Below are positions 1 to 6,958 of a stretch of DNA of 12,639 nt, in pieces. The notes under the pieces were generated by a model. The model saw only the letters and a program-made list of their open reading frames with translations. It had not been told where the DNA came from and made no database searches. The DNA comes from Opitutia bacterium (lineage in GTDB: Bacteria; Verrucomicrobiota; Verrucomicrobiia; Opitutales; Coraliomargaritaceae): positions 1 to 12,639 of the forward strand of contig JABJQI010000098.1 of the NCBI GenBank assembly GCA_018663485.1. The letters run 5' to 3'. Every line of letters begins with the position of its first letter. Positions within the stretch are counted from its first letter, which is position 1. Both the position numbers and the translations under genes were made by a program.

Positions 1-158
1 CAGGTCGCGGTGTCAGTTCCATAGGTGGACGTATAGATGTAGACAGCGGATGTATCCGTGCTGAAATCGTCTAGAAAGTCTGCGGCGGATACTTGACTGG
101 CAAGGGCTAGAATCGCAGCAATGCAGGGCAGCGCGAAGGGTTCAACGGATAACTTCAT
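1..158 (-). CDS. PEP-CTERM-type surface protein, N-terminal part only (runs off left edge)
   Basis: My translation from the ATG at 158-156 gives 52 codons before the window ends. It has a basic start, a hydrophobic core and an Ala-rich cleavage region near residues 20-25 (SQVSAAD), so it is a Sec signal peptide. The mature part (DDFSTDTSA..Y.YTST.G..TAT) matches residues 29-51 of the neighbouring PEP-CTERM protein at 18 of 23 positions, and the DNA is also alike (4-73 against 841-910). It is therefore a tandem paralogue, and a PEP-CTERM tail is expected outside the window but cannot be seen. It lies 102 nt downstream of that paralogue on the same strand, probably as the last visible gene of the sigma/FecR operon. 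No Shine-Dalgarno sequence precedes the ATG. The molecular function is unknown; export and a surface or matrix role are inferred. Confidence 0.75.
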   Translation of the reverse strand, partial: MKLSVEPFALPCIAAILALASQVSAADFLDDFSTDTSAVYIYTSTYGTDTAT

Positions 159-260
159 AACTGTTGACAATGTAGGCTAAAAAAAACTGCGCCCCCCTGC
201 TATAGAGAGACGCAGCGATTAAGATGATTGTGCCAGACTCTTTGTTACAAGAATCAAGGC
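159..260. other. Spacer between the two PEP-CTERM paralogues
   Basis: This 102-nt gap lies between the stop of the 261-992 gene and the start of the next paralogue. It contains an A-run (about 179-186) and a C-run (about 192-197), but I see no stable hairpin that would act as a terminator and no clear promoter. Readthrough from the upstream gene is therefore plausible. Confidence 0.4.
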
Positions 261-992
261 CTATCGACGACGGCGAAAAGCCAGAGCCAGGCCGCCCAAC
301 CCGAGCAAAAGTGCTGCGGAGGCAGGCTCAGGGACCACGGCGAGGTTGTCGAAATTGCGAACACCGCTATTATATGTCTCCACTCCGATAAACAGATCCC
401 CATTGCCCGTGTCGCCGGCGGTGAAGATTTGCTTCTCTGTGCCGCCAGTGGTGTTGAGCTGGATCATGGCGCCGCCGATGCTACTATAGGCCGCACTGAA
501 GGTGTTGTCTGATTCGCGGGTGAGGTAGAGAGTCATAGAGCTGCCAGACGCCTCGTTAAAGCTCGAGTGAAAATTCGTATTGGTGGCAGTTCCTCCATTC
601 GTATAACTGCGGGCTCTGAAAGTGCCGTCACTATACCAATTGAATCGCACCCCGTCATTCAAGCCTACATTGGGTGCGAATGTCGTCGTCGAGACAGTCA
701 GATACGCATCGTCATTGCCTGTCACATCGACACTCACAGTTTCTCCGATGGCAAAGGTAGCCGTGTCGTAAAATAGATTGGCAGTCTGACCGCTCCCCCC
801 TGATGCCGGCAGGGTGAGGGTGCCACCGGATATATTCCAAGTCGCGGTGTTATTTCCAAAAGTGGACGTATAGACGTAGTCAGCGGAGGTATCCGTACTG
901 AAGTCATCGCCAAAGGTGGCGGAGTAAGTGACGCTGGGCAAAGCCAATGCGGCAGCCATGAGGGCTGATAGTGTGGTTATTTTTTTATTCAT
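261..992 (-). CDS. PEP-CTERM sorting domain protein
   Basis: This 243-residue exported protein has a signal peptide (residues 1 to about 25, MNKKITTLSALMAAALALPS then VTYSA). The body is Thr/Ser/Gly/Asn-rich and predicted to be beta-stranded. The C-terminal PEP-CTERM signal has VPEP at 220-223, a hydrophobic helix at about 225-239 and a final Arg run (RRRR). In known systems an exosortase recognises this tail and the protein goes to the cell surface or extracellular matrix; no exosortase gene is in this window. The body (DDFS.D followed by W.ISGGTLTL and ending FDNLAV just before VPEP) resembles the lectin/LamG-like jelly-roll proteins common in this class, but I cannot assign a ligand. The gene starts 33 nt after the FecR-like gene and is probably co-transcribed with it. 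No Shine-Dalgarno is evident. Confidence 0.88.
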   Translation of the reverse strand: MNKKITTLSALMAAALALPSVTYSATFGDDFSTDTSADYVYTSTFGNNTATWNISGGTLTLPASGGSGQTANLFYDTATFAIGETVSVDVTGNDDAYLTVSTTTFAPNVGLNDGVRFNWYSDGTFRARSYTNGGTATNTNFHSSFNEASGSSMTLYLTRESDNTFSAAYSSIGGAMIQLNTTGGTEKQIFTAGDTGNGDLFIGVETYNSGVRNFDNLAVVPEPASAALLLGLGGLALAFRRRR

Positions 993-1025
993 AGTTATTG
1001 GTTTTTGGTTTTATTGTGAAATGAA

Positions 1026-2351
1026 TCATTGGGTGCTTGAGTGCATACCCATGATATCGAAGGCCGCCCTGCCTGTTGACGTGGCGTCCTTTGAAATCGT
1101 AAATTCTCGGATCCCGTGGAGATTCACCCGCCATAATTGGAAGGCTGGGGTGCGAAACTTGCTCTCGTTGGGGCTACGGAATTTCCAGCGGAACGACTGT
1201 TGCGTGACTGATTCGATCTCAATCTCTTGGTTGGGGTCATGGACTTGGGGCTGTGTGCCTCCGGATAAAGTCAAGGTACCAAAATCTTCATCGCTATTCC
1301 AAATCAAGCGGTCGCTAGCAGGTATGTTGGGAGGACTGATTGTAAGATCCACCGCACCTGAAAAGACTATGGATATTTGATCTGCAGCATGCAAGATAAG
1401 GTCGGCCGGATTTTCCAGATCCTCGTCAGTCACACTCAGTGAGGCTGAAACGGTGTAGGCCACCCCACCTGTGCCCAGAGTGTGCATTCCTTCGGTGAGT
1501 TCGATTGGTCCGCTGTAGTCGGGCAATCCCAGCGGCAGGTCGGTCAAGAATGTGTCGATCTGTGCCTTTACGGCAGTCAACGATCCTGCGGCATCAATAC
1601 GCCCCGCTTCATTGGCCGAGAGAACAGTTGATTCTTTCTGCATGCGTAACGCACGAGCCTCTACTTGACCTTTGAATACATGCACTTCATCGCGCCCGTC
1701 CGCATCGACAAAGACGCCAAACTCGGTGCCGAGATCGACAATATCGAGTTCTCGGGTTTTAACGTTAAAGCCTTCGGCGCCTTGAGGCACCTGGAACCAA
1801 GCCCTGCCTTGCTTGAGAAAAAGGGTATCGTCGCCATACAGAGTCATGTCGGCAGGTGCCATGGCGATGGATGTGACACCTGATTTAAAAGTCAGCTCGA
1901 CGGTGCCCTGTGAGAGCTGGAGTCGGGAGCCTTTTTCCAGAGTCTGGCCCGGATGCACCTCGTTCAATCCACTGTGAGTGAGGGTAAACTGAGTGCCGGG
2001 CGATGCTTCAAAAATGAGCGTGGGTTCTCTGTGATCCACTCGTAATAATTGCATCGCGATCAGGCCGATGATCAAAATCGCCGCCACGGGAAGCAGGGCG
2101 ATGCGGCGTGAGCGGATTTTTTGACGACGGATGCTGTGTTTTGCATCAATCACCGTGGAGGTGACCAGTTGCTCTGGGGGTGCCTTCTGTAATTCCAGGT
2201 CGAGCACAGCATGGAGATCAACATATTCGATGTAGCGAGCTCGTGACTCTGGGGATTCGGTCAGATGCTGCTCCAATTCAGCAAATTCCCTAAGCGATAA
2301 ATCGCGGTCGAGCACCCGGGACAGCAGGGATTCAAAGACTTCGTTGTTCAC
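1026..2351 (-). CDS. FecR-like transmembrane regulator (probable anti-sigma factor)
   Basis: A 441-residue protein in three parts. The N-terminal cytoplasmic segment (1 to about 80) has the helical LSLREFAELEQHLTESPESR pattern typical of sigma-binding FecR-like proteins of Planctomycetes and Verrucomicrobia. One membrane helix follows (about 84-104, with AILIIGLIAM). The periplasmic FecR domain (about 115-235) contains the hallmark DLGTEFGV at 206-213. A further ~170 residues (about 270-441) are beta-rich and unassigned. The start is GTG, 5 nt after a strong Shine-Dalgarno (AAGGAGGT, 2364-2357). The GTG overlaps the sigma-factor stop codon (GTGA), so translation is probably coupled. The likely job is to hold and release the ECF sigma factor in response to an envelope signal. 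This is inferred from the pairing, and a positive role is also possible in FecR families. Confidence 0.87.
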   Translation of the reverse strand: MNNEVFESLLSRVLDRDLSLREFAELEQHLTESPESRARYIEYVDLHAVLDLELQKAPPEQLVTSTVIDAKHSIRRQKIRSRRIALLPVAAILIIGLIAMQLLRVDHREPTLIFEASPGTQFTLTHSGLNEVHPGQTLEKGSRLQLSQGTVELTFKSGVTSIAMAPADMTLYGDDTLFLKQGRAWFQVPQGAEGFNVKTRELDIVDLGTEFGVFVDADGRDEVHVFKGQVEARALRMQKESTVLSANEAGRIDAAGSLTAVKAQIDTFLTDLPLGLPDYSGPIELTEGMHTLGTGGVAYTVSASLSVTDEDLENPADLILHAADQISIVFSGAVDLTISPPNIPASDRLIWNSDEDFGTLTLSGGTQPQVHDPNQEIEIESVTQQSFRWKFRSPNESKFRTPAFQLWRVNLHGIREFTISKDATSTGRAAFDIMGMHSSTQ

Positions 2352-2902
2352 GCGGCACCTCCTTCCACAGCAAGACGCTTGTTAATGCAGTCTTTCAGAC
2401 CAGAACGGAGTCGACTGAGGCTGACGCGAAGCGATGCGCGGGAGCGTCCGGTTTCGCGGGACACCTGCTCCATATCGCGGGTGGCGGAGTCGTAACGGGC
2501 ATCGAGCAGGGCGCGCTCTTTGTCGGTCAATTTCTGCAAACAATAATGCAGAGCACTGCGTTTAGCTTCGAGCGCTTCCGGCTTGCGGGTCTCAGTCTCC
2601 AAACTTAAGAGGCTGGCGAGTTCGTCGTTGAAGACGAGGAAACCGTTTTTCTTCTGCTTTTTCCGGTAATCGAGCACCTTGTAGTAGGCGACGGTGCAGG
2701 CCCAGGCACCAAAGTTTGAGCCGAGCTTAAATTGGTTCATTTTCTCCCACAGCAGGATGTTGACCTCCTGCTGGATATCGCGAACCTCTGAGCATCCGGG
2801 CACTTGGGTGATAATGTACGCGCGAATCACCTCCTGGTGGTCAGTCAGGAGGCTTACAAATTCCTGCGTCATACGAGGATTTTTACGCGGATTATTAGCC
2901 AT
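2348..2902 (-). CDS. ECF RNA polymerase sigma factor (Rhodopirellula/Verrucomicrobium type)
   Basis: A 184-residue sigma-70-family protein with only regions 2 and 4. Region 2 spans about residues 12-83 and contains DIQQEVNILLWEKMNQF and the promoter-melting/-10 segment FGAWACTVAYYKVLDYRKKQ. Region 4 spans about 116-176 and holds the helix-turn-helix (CLQKLTDKERALLDARY, then SRETGRSRASLRVSLSRLR). It is the first gene of the minus-strand operon and overlaps the FecR-like gene by 4 nt, the usual sigma/regulator arrangement. The likely targets include the PEP-CTERM genes just downstream and possibly its own operon; this is inference. The ATG at 2902 sits behind an AT-rich leader with no Shine-Dalgarno. 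Met11 is a possible alternative start but has no better ribosome site. Confidence 0.92.
   Translation of the reverse strand: MANNPRKNPRMTQEFVSLLTDHQEVIRAYIITQVPGCSEVRDIQQEVNILLWEKMNQFKLGSNFGAWACTVAYYKVLDYRKKQKKNGFLVFNDELASLLSLETETRKPEALEAKRSALHYCLQKLTDKERALLDARYDSATRDMEQVSRETGRSRASLRVSLSRLRSGLKDCINKRLAVEGGAA
2357..2364 (-). promoter_or_regulatory. Ribosome binding site of the FecR-like gene
   Basis: AAGGAGGT on the minus strand lies 5 nt before the GTG at 2351-2349. It is the strongest Shine-Dalgarno in the window and supports GTG as the start, even though this codon overlaps the sigma-factor stop. Confidence 0.8.
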
Positions 2903-3170
2903 TTTTTATATATGCTAATTTTAGGCGAAACGTTAACAAAAACTTAATGCTCACACGTGGACAGACGCGTTTAAATAGAATAGAGCTGCCTGAAAAAGTC
3001 AACGAGAGGACCAAATGTAGAAACAAACAGCAACTTTAAACCACTCTATGCCCCCAGCCTAGCAGCTTATGTAGCTCGTTGCTTAGTAATACCATTTCGT
3101 AGAAGGTTTGAGAGCTGATGCGTAGGGTTCTCTAATGACACCCAAGGGAATAATAACTGGATAAAATCGC

Positions 3171-3206
3171 TCGCTACGGACTCCTGGGATAAACCCAGTC
3201 GCTACA
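3171..3206 (-). repeat. REP-like unit A
   Basis: Read on the minus strand this begins TGTAGCGACTGGGTTTATCC and continues CAGGAGTCCGTAGCGA. It contains the small hairpin CTGGG-TTTAT-CCCAG. It is the inverted partner of the unit at 3213-3239. Confidence 0.6.
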
Positions 3207-3224
3207 GGGAATTGTAGCGACTGG
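3195..3224. repeat. Perfect 12-bp hairpin between the two REP-like units
   Basis: CCAGTCGCTACA (3195-3206), a 6-nt loop and TGTAGCGACTGG (3213-3224) form a perfect stem at the centre of the element. The stem arises because the two REP-like units meet head to head. There is no T-run after it, so it is not an intrinsic terminator. Confidence 0.75.
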
Positions 3225-3239
3225 CTTTACGCCAGAAGA
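3213..3239 (+). repeat. REP-like unit B
   Basis: It begins TGTAGCGACTGGCTTTACGC and continues CAGAAGA, with an internal hairpin CTGGC-TTTAC-GCCAG. It has the same layout as unit A in the opposite orientation, and the base changes in the small stem are compensated (GGG/CCC against GGC/GCC). Confidence 0.6.
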
Positions 3240-3332
3240 GAGCTGCAATTAGCTCAAACCTTTTAGAAAATGGTATAATATTATTTAGCATAAATAATAC
3301 GCATGTGAATATTGGAGGGTAATGCTTTCTTG

Positions 3333-3397
3333 AAGGCGAGCAGACAGAAAAATCCCTGCAGCGGACGAGCATCTTTCTGTCGTCAATGTTTCTGTCT
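3333..3397. repeat. AGACAGAAA-type intergenic repeat, inverted pair
   Basis: AGACAGAAA at 3342-3350 and its exact complement TTTCTGTCT at 3389-3397 form an inverted pair, with a second TTTCTGTC at 3374-3381. The left edge AAGGCGAGCAGACAGAAA (3333-3350) matches 9585-9602 at 17 of 18 positions, so this is a dispersed repeat. It lies about 50-110 nt past the LacZ-type stop codon, but the stem is AT-rich and distant-armed, so I do not call it a terminator. Confidence 0.5.
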
Positions 3398-3445
3398 AAT
3401 CAGTGATCGAGCCAACCCGACTACGCTATGACGGCAGAAATGATC

Positions 3446-6400
3446 TTATTTGAGTTCGATTTCAAAGATACTTGGCCAGTGATCCTCTGGAATACCAGTC
3501 ACGGTGACGCGCGCATATTTAATTGCGCCGACATCCTTCAATGCATCGACGCTCTGCTTAACTGATTTCGCGCTCTGGGTTTGGTCCGCTAGCAACTTCC
3601 ACTGCTTGCCGTCGCTAGAGCCTTCGATCTTATATTGATAGACGCCCTCGCCCTCCCACGTGATCGACGCGCTTTGAACACTCCGTGGCTTCTCTAAGGT
3701 GAAGACAATCCACGACGGGACCCGCGGACCGTTCGCACACCAGCGAGTCGCCGGGTTGCCATCCACCGCATGCGATGCCGGATTACCTGATTCCTGCGTA
3801 GAGGCGAAAACGCGCGGCGCCGGCAGAACCGGTTTTGGCGGCGGCGACATCTTAAAGTGCTGCGGCTGAATCGCTAGCTTCTGATCAATGCTCGCTTTGC
3901 TATCGATCGGCAGCATGCGGAAACGATAGCCCATCGCAGCATTCTTCAAAATATACGGTCCCATCGGAGCTGCGCCCCAACTGTTATTGCCCCCTACACC
4001 CATCTGTTGCAGATCGATATTCAAGTGGATCGAATCGGAACGCTCCATTTGGAAGGCATAGCGCGCATCATTCACGACGCTCTGCGCATAATGCTTTGCA
4101 CCAAAGTTGAACGTGGGAGCACCGACAAACAGTAGCCCTGTTCCGTCTTGATCGGTCAATGCCGTCCAGCGCACATCGCTGCGATTGCCGTTTTCCTGGG
4201 GCTCGGAATAGTCGACCCACATCTGATCCACCGTCGTATCGAAAATACCGATACGCTCGAACTTACGGTCCGAATAAGTGGGATGCGGCCCGCGACCGTA
4301 GTAAGTCACATTTTCGAGTGATGTAGGCAGCAGCATTTCCAAACCGAAACGCATCGGCCCTTTGACGCCCGCGCCCGGCTTATAAGAGGCCGCCACTTCC
4401 AGCTCGCCGTTACCGTAAACGGTATAACCGAGTTGATACGCGCCGTTTACACTCGGCAGAGTGGCATCGAAAAGAACGCGCACCGCGCCATCGAGTTCGT
4501 TGACCCGGCATGCGGTCACTTTCCAGTTATCACCCGCGTCCTGCCACTTCTCATCCGATATTTTTTTGTAGGAAGGACGATCATTATCAGTCAATGCACG
4601 CCAGAAATCCGGACGAAAGCCGCGATCGACCAGCTGCTTGCCCTTAAAGGTAAAGCTGCTCAGGTTGCCGTCCACTTTATTGAACTGAACTACAAAATCC
4701 GCGCCGCTGACCGAAACTGTGGCGTCCGTTTGCTCTAGTTGTAATGCTGCCTGCGTGAGCTGAACCGGAACCGGCATCGCAGGGGCAATTTCAAACTGAT
4801 CCCATGCCATCTCATGCCCTGCTGGCACCAGTGGGAAGGCCTCCTTTTTAGCAGTGAAGGACAACGTGATTAGCAACTCATCGGCCGATTCCGCAAGGCT
4901 AAGCTCTGGAAGCTCAATCGCAAATGCACGCTCCGCACGAGCAGGAACATCCAAGTCTGGCAGCGTTCCCGTGGCAACGACTCGACCATTGGCCAGCAAT
5001 TGCCAGTTCGCATCAGCGACATCCTTGAGGTTGCTAAAATCGAACCAGTTGCGAACGCTGAATTTCCCCGCTGCGGCATCCACTGCCGACACATGAATGT
5101 TACGATACACATATTTGATCGCAAACAGACCTGAATGCGGCGTGCGGTCTGAGGCGACCAATCCATTCATGCAGAAGTTATCATCGTTGGGAATGTTTTT
5201 GGCATTTTCCCACCAGCCACCATATGCGAAGAAGTTTTCAGTCACTGGACCCTTGCCGATGTTGTGCTTAAATTCACTCGGTACCGGTTGCGAAATACCT
5301 TGATCGGCCCAGTCCCAGACATAGCCGCCCATGTGAGTGTCGTTGGCGTAAATGTGGTCCCAGTACTCTTTCAAGTTGCCGTTCGAATTGCCCATCGCGT
5401 GGGTGTATTCACACAGCACAGACGGACGCGCATCTTCACTCTTCCATCCCGGCCAGGCATACATGCGTGAGTCCATGTCTGCGTTGTCGTTACTATACTC
5501 GCAATGCACCGGACGATCGGCGTGATGTTCATTCAACCACTCATACATCGCCCGCGGGCCGGCACCGGGGCCAGCCTCATTGCCGAGCGACCAAATGATG
5601 ATGGAGGTATGATTCTTATCGCGCTCGACCATACGCTGCACGCGGTTCATCTGGGTCGGCACCCAGTCCTGCTGCCCCGAAATACCACGCGCACCATGCG
5701 ACTCCAAATTAGTCTCATCCATGACATAGATCCCATATTGATCGCATAGTTCGTAGAAACGTGTAGCGTTCGGATAGTGGCAAGTGCGCACCGCATTAAT
5801 ATTATTGAGTTTAAACAAACGAATGTCTTCTAGCATGCCCGCCTCGGTCACCACGTGACCAGTGAGTGGCTCATGTTCATGGCGATTGACTCCCTTGATT
5901 TTGATGGGGGCGCCGTTGACCATGAAGATGCTGTTTTTAATTTCGACTTCGCGAAATCCAATCGACCATGGCACCACTTCCACCACCTGGCCTTGAGCAT
6001 CTTTGTGAGTCAGTAGTAGCTGATACAAATAGGGAGATTCCGCAGTCCACTTGCGAGGATTGCTCACTGGCACAGTCATGCTTGGCTCTGCTGGGTTGAG
6101 CGACCGCGTCAAGACCTGCTGACCTGCAGCATCGAGCAGTTTGACTTCAACCTGACTGCCCTCCGAGGCTCCAGCAAGTTCGACATCCACGCTGAATACT
6201 GCGTCGCGATACGCGTCATCCAAACTCGTCTGCACGTGAAAATCGCGAATCGAAGCGCTGTCACGCGACCACAAATAAACATCGCGAAAGATGCCAGCCA
6301 AGCGCCAGAAATCCTGATCTTCAAAATAAGAACCATTGCACCAGCGATACACTTCCACCGCCATTTGATTGTCGCCCTGTTTGAGATAGCGACTGATATC

Positions 6401-6952
6401 AAACTGTGCGGGGGTGCGACTGCCTTCGCTATAGCCGACCTTCTGCCCGTTGATCCACAGATAGAACGCGGAATTGACACCATCGAAAGTCAGCAAGGTC
6501 TGACGCTCCTGCCACCCCGCTGGCACGGTAAACGTGCTGCGATAGCTGCCGACCGGATTATATTCACGCGGCGCGTGCGGCGGATTTTTAGGATGCGGAT
6601 ATTTGATATTGGTGTAGATCGGCGTGCCGTATCCGTGCATCTGCCAGTTAGCAGGCACGGGAATGGTGCCCCAGGCCGAATCATCGAAGCCAGCCTCAAA
6701 GAAATTGGCAGGTCGTGAGGCTGGATTTTTTGACCACTGAAATTTCCAATCACCGTTGAGCAACTTAAACCACGGCGATTGCGTGCGGTCGCCCTGCAGC
6801 GCGGCCGCTTCGGTCGGGTAAGTCATCATCGCCGCGTGTGGCGCTTCCGTATTCACCTGAATCACCTTCAAGTCGTCCCACTCTTCTGCTCCCGCAGAAA
6901 ACTGAGCCGCGAACAAACAAAATGATACCAATCCAAATCTCTTAATGCTCAT
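3446..6952 (-). CDS. Secreted LacZ-type GH2 beta-galactosidase with C-terminal discoidin domain
   Basis: A 1168-residue enzyme with a signal peptide (1-22, ending FSAGA), a GH2 sugar-binding domain (about 55-228), an Ig-like linker (about 235-335), the TIM barrel (about 338-640), an intermediate beta domain, a Bgal small-chain domain (about 745-1015) and a C-terminal F5/8C discoidin domain (about 1045-1168). The acid/base is Glu459 (IIIWSLGNEAGPG) and the nucleophile Glu515 (SVLCEYTHAMGNS). NLESHG (415-420) fits the metal-site segment of LacZ. The extra length over E. coli LacZ is mainly the signal peptide and the discoidin module. It should remove beta-galactosyl residues in the periplasm or outside the cell; the true substrate, perhaps a galactan oligosaccharide, is inferred. 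It is 6 nt downstream of the GH2 lipoprotein gene, with AAGGGA (6967-6962) as ribosome site. Confidence 0.93.
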   Translation of the reverse strand: MSIKRFGLVSFCLFAAQFSAGAEEWDDLKVIQVNTEAPHAAMMTYPTEAAALQGDRTQSPWFKLLNGDWKFQWSKNPASRPANFFEAGFDDSAWGTIPVPANWQMHGYGTPIYTNIKYPHPKNPPHAPREYNPVGSYRSTFTVPAGWQERQTLLTFDGVNSAFYLWINGQKVGYSEGSRTPAQFDISRYLKQGDNQMAVEVYRWCNGSYFEDQDFWRLAGIFRDVYLWSRDSASIRDFHVQTSLDDAYRDAVFSVDVELAGASEGSQVEVKLLDAAGQQVLTRSLNPAEPSMTVPVSNPRKWTAESPYLYQLLLTHKDAQGQVVEVVPWSIGFREVEIKNSIFMVNGAPIKIKGVNRHEHEPLTGHVVTEAGMLEDIRLFKLNNINAVRTCHYPNATRFYELCDQYGIYVMDETNLESHGARGISGQQDWVPTQMNRVQRMVERDKNHTSIIIWSLGNEAGPGAGPRAMYEWLNEHHADRPVHCEYSNDNADMDSRMYAWPGWKSEDARPSVLCEYTHAMGNSNGNLKEYWDHIYANDTHMGGYVWDWADQGISQPVPSEFKHNIGKGPVTENFFAYGGWWENAKNIPNDDNFCMNGLVASDRTPHSGLFAIKYVYRNIHVSAVDAAAGKFSVRNWFDFSNLKDVADANWQLLANGRVVATGTLPDLDVPARAERAFAIELPELSLAESADELLITLSFTAKKEAFPLVPAGHEMAWDQFEIAPAMPVPVQLTQAALQLEQTDATVSVSGADFVVQFNKVDGNLSSFTFKGKQLVDRGFRPDFWRALTDNDRPSYKKISDEKWQDAGDNWKVTACRVNELDGAVRVLFDATLPSVNGAYQLGYTVYGNGELEVAASYKPGAGVKGPMRFGLEMLLPTSLENVTYYGRGPHPTYSDRKFERIGIFDTTVDQMWVDYSEPQENGNRSDVRWTALTDQDGTGLLFVGAPTFNFGAKHYAQSVVNDARYAFQMERSDSIHLNIDLQQMGVGGNNSWGAAPMGPYILKNAAMGYRFRMLPIDSKASIDQKLAIQPQHFKMSPPPKPVLPAPRVFASTQESGNPASHAVDGNPATRWCANGPRVPSWIVFTLEKPRSVQSASITWEGEGVYQYKIEGSSDGKQWKLLADQTQSAKSVKQSVDALKDVGAIKYARVTVTGIPEDHWPSIFEIELK

Positions 6953-6958
6953 AATTTT

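Larger units (their letters stand above)
3089..3276. repeat. MITE/BIME-like palindromic element with terminal inverted repeats
   Basis: The 24-nt ends 3089-3112 and 3253-3276 are inverted copies of each other with 21 of 24 positions matching (both read ATACCATTT ... AAGGTTTGAG from the outside in). Inside lie two REP-like units in opposite orientation and a perfect 12-bp hairpin. No open reading frame is inside, so any mobility would need an enzyme encoded elsewhere. No convincing target-site duplication is visible at the edges. Confidence 0.6.
2903..3445. other. Gene-free spacer between the sigma operon and the GH2 operon
   Basis: These ~540 bases separate the start of the sigma operon from the end of the GH2 operon. 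No credible coding frame is present. They must contain the sigma-operon promoter (near 2905-2960, where AT-rich sequence and a GTTAAC palindrome occur; I cannot assign -10/-35 boxes with confidence). They also hold a palindromic repeat element (3089-3276) and an AGACAGAAA-type repeat (3333-3397). No clear intrinsic terminator for the GH2 operon was found. Confidence 0.6.

Noticed and set aside
928..1380. 150-residue plus-strand frame across the FecR/PEP-CTERM junction
   Set aside because: It is antisense to two real genes and their spacer, without a ribosome site or recognisable features.
3089..3276. Complete insertion sequence
   Set aside because: There is no transposase frame inside and no clear target-site duplication, so at most it is a non-autonomous element.
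3342..3397. Inverted AGACAGAAA/TTTCTGTCT as terminator of the GH2 operon
   Set aside because: The stem is 9 bp and AT-rich with a 38-nt loop and no following T-run, and it better fits a dispersed repeat.
6236..6718. 160-residue plus-strand frame inside the LacZ-type gene
   Set aside because: It is a shadow of the GH2 sugar-binding domain; the enzyme frame has clear catalytic motifs.
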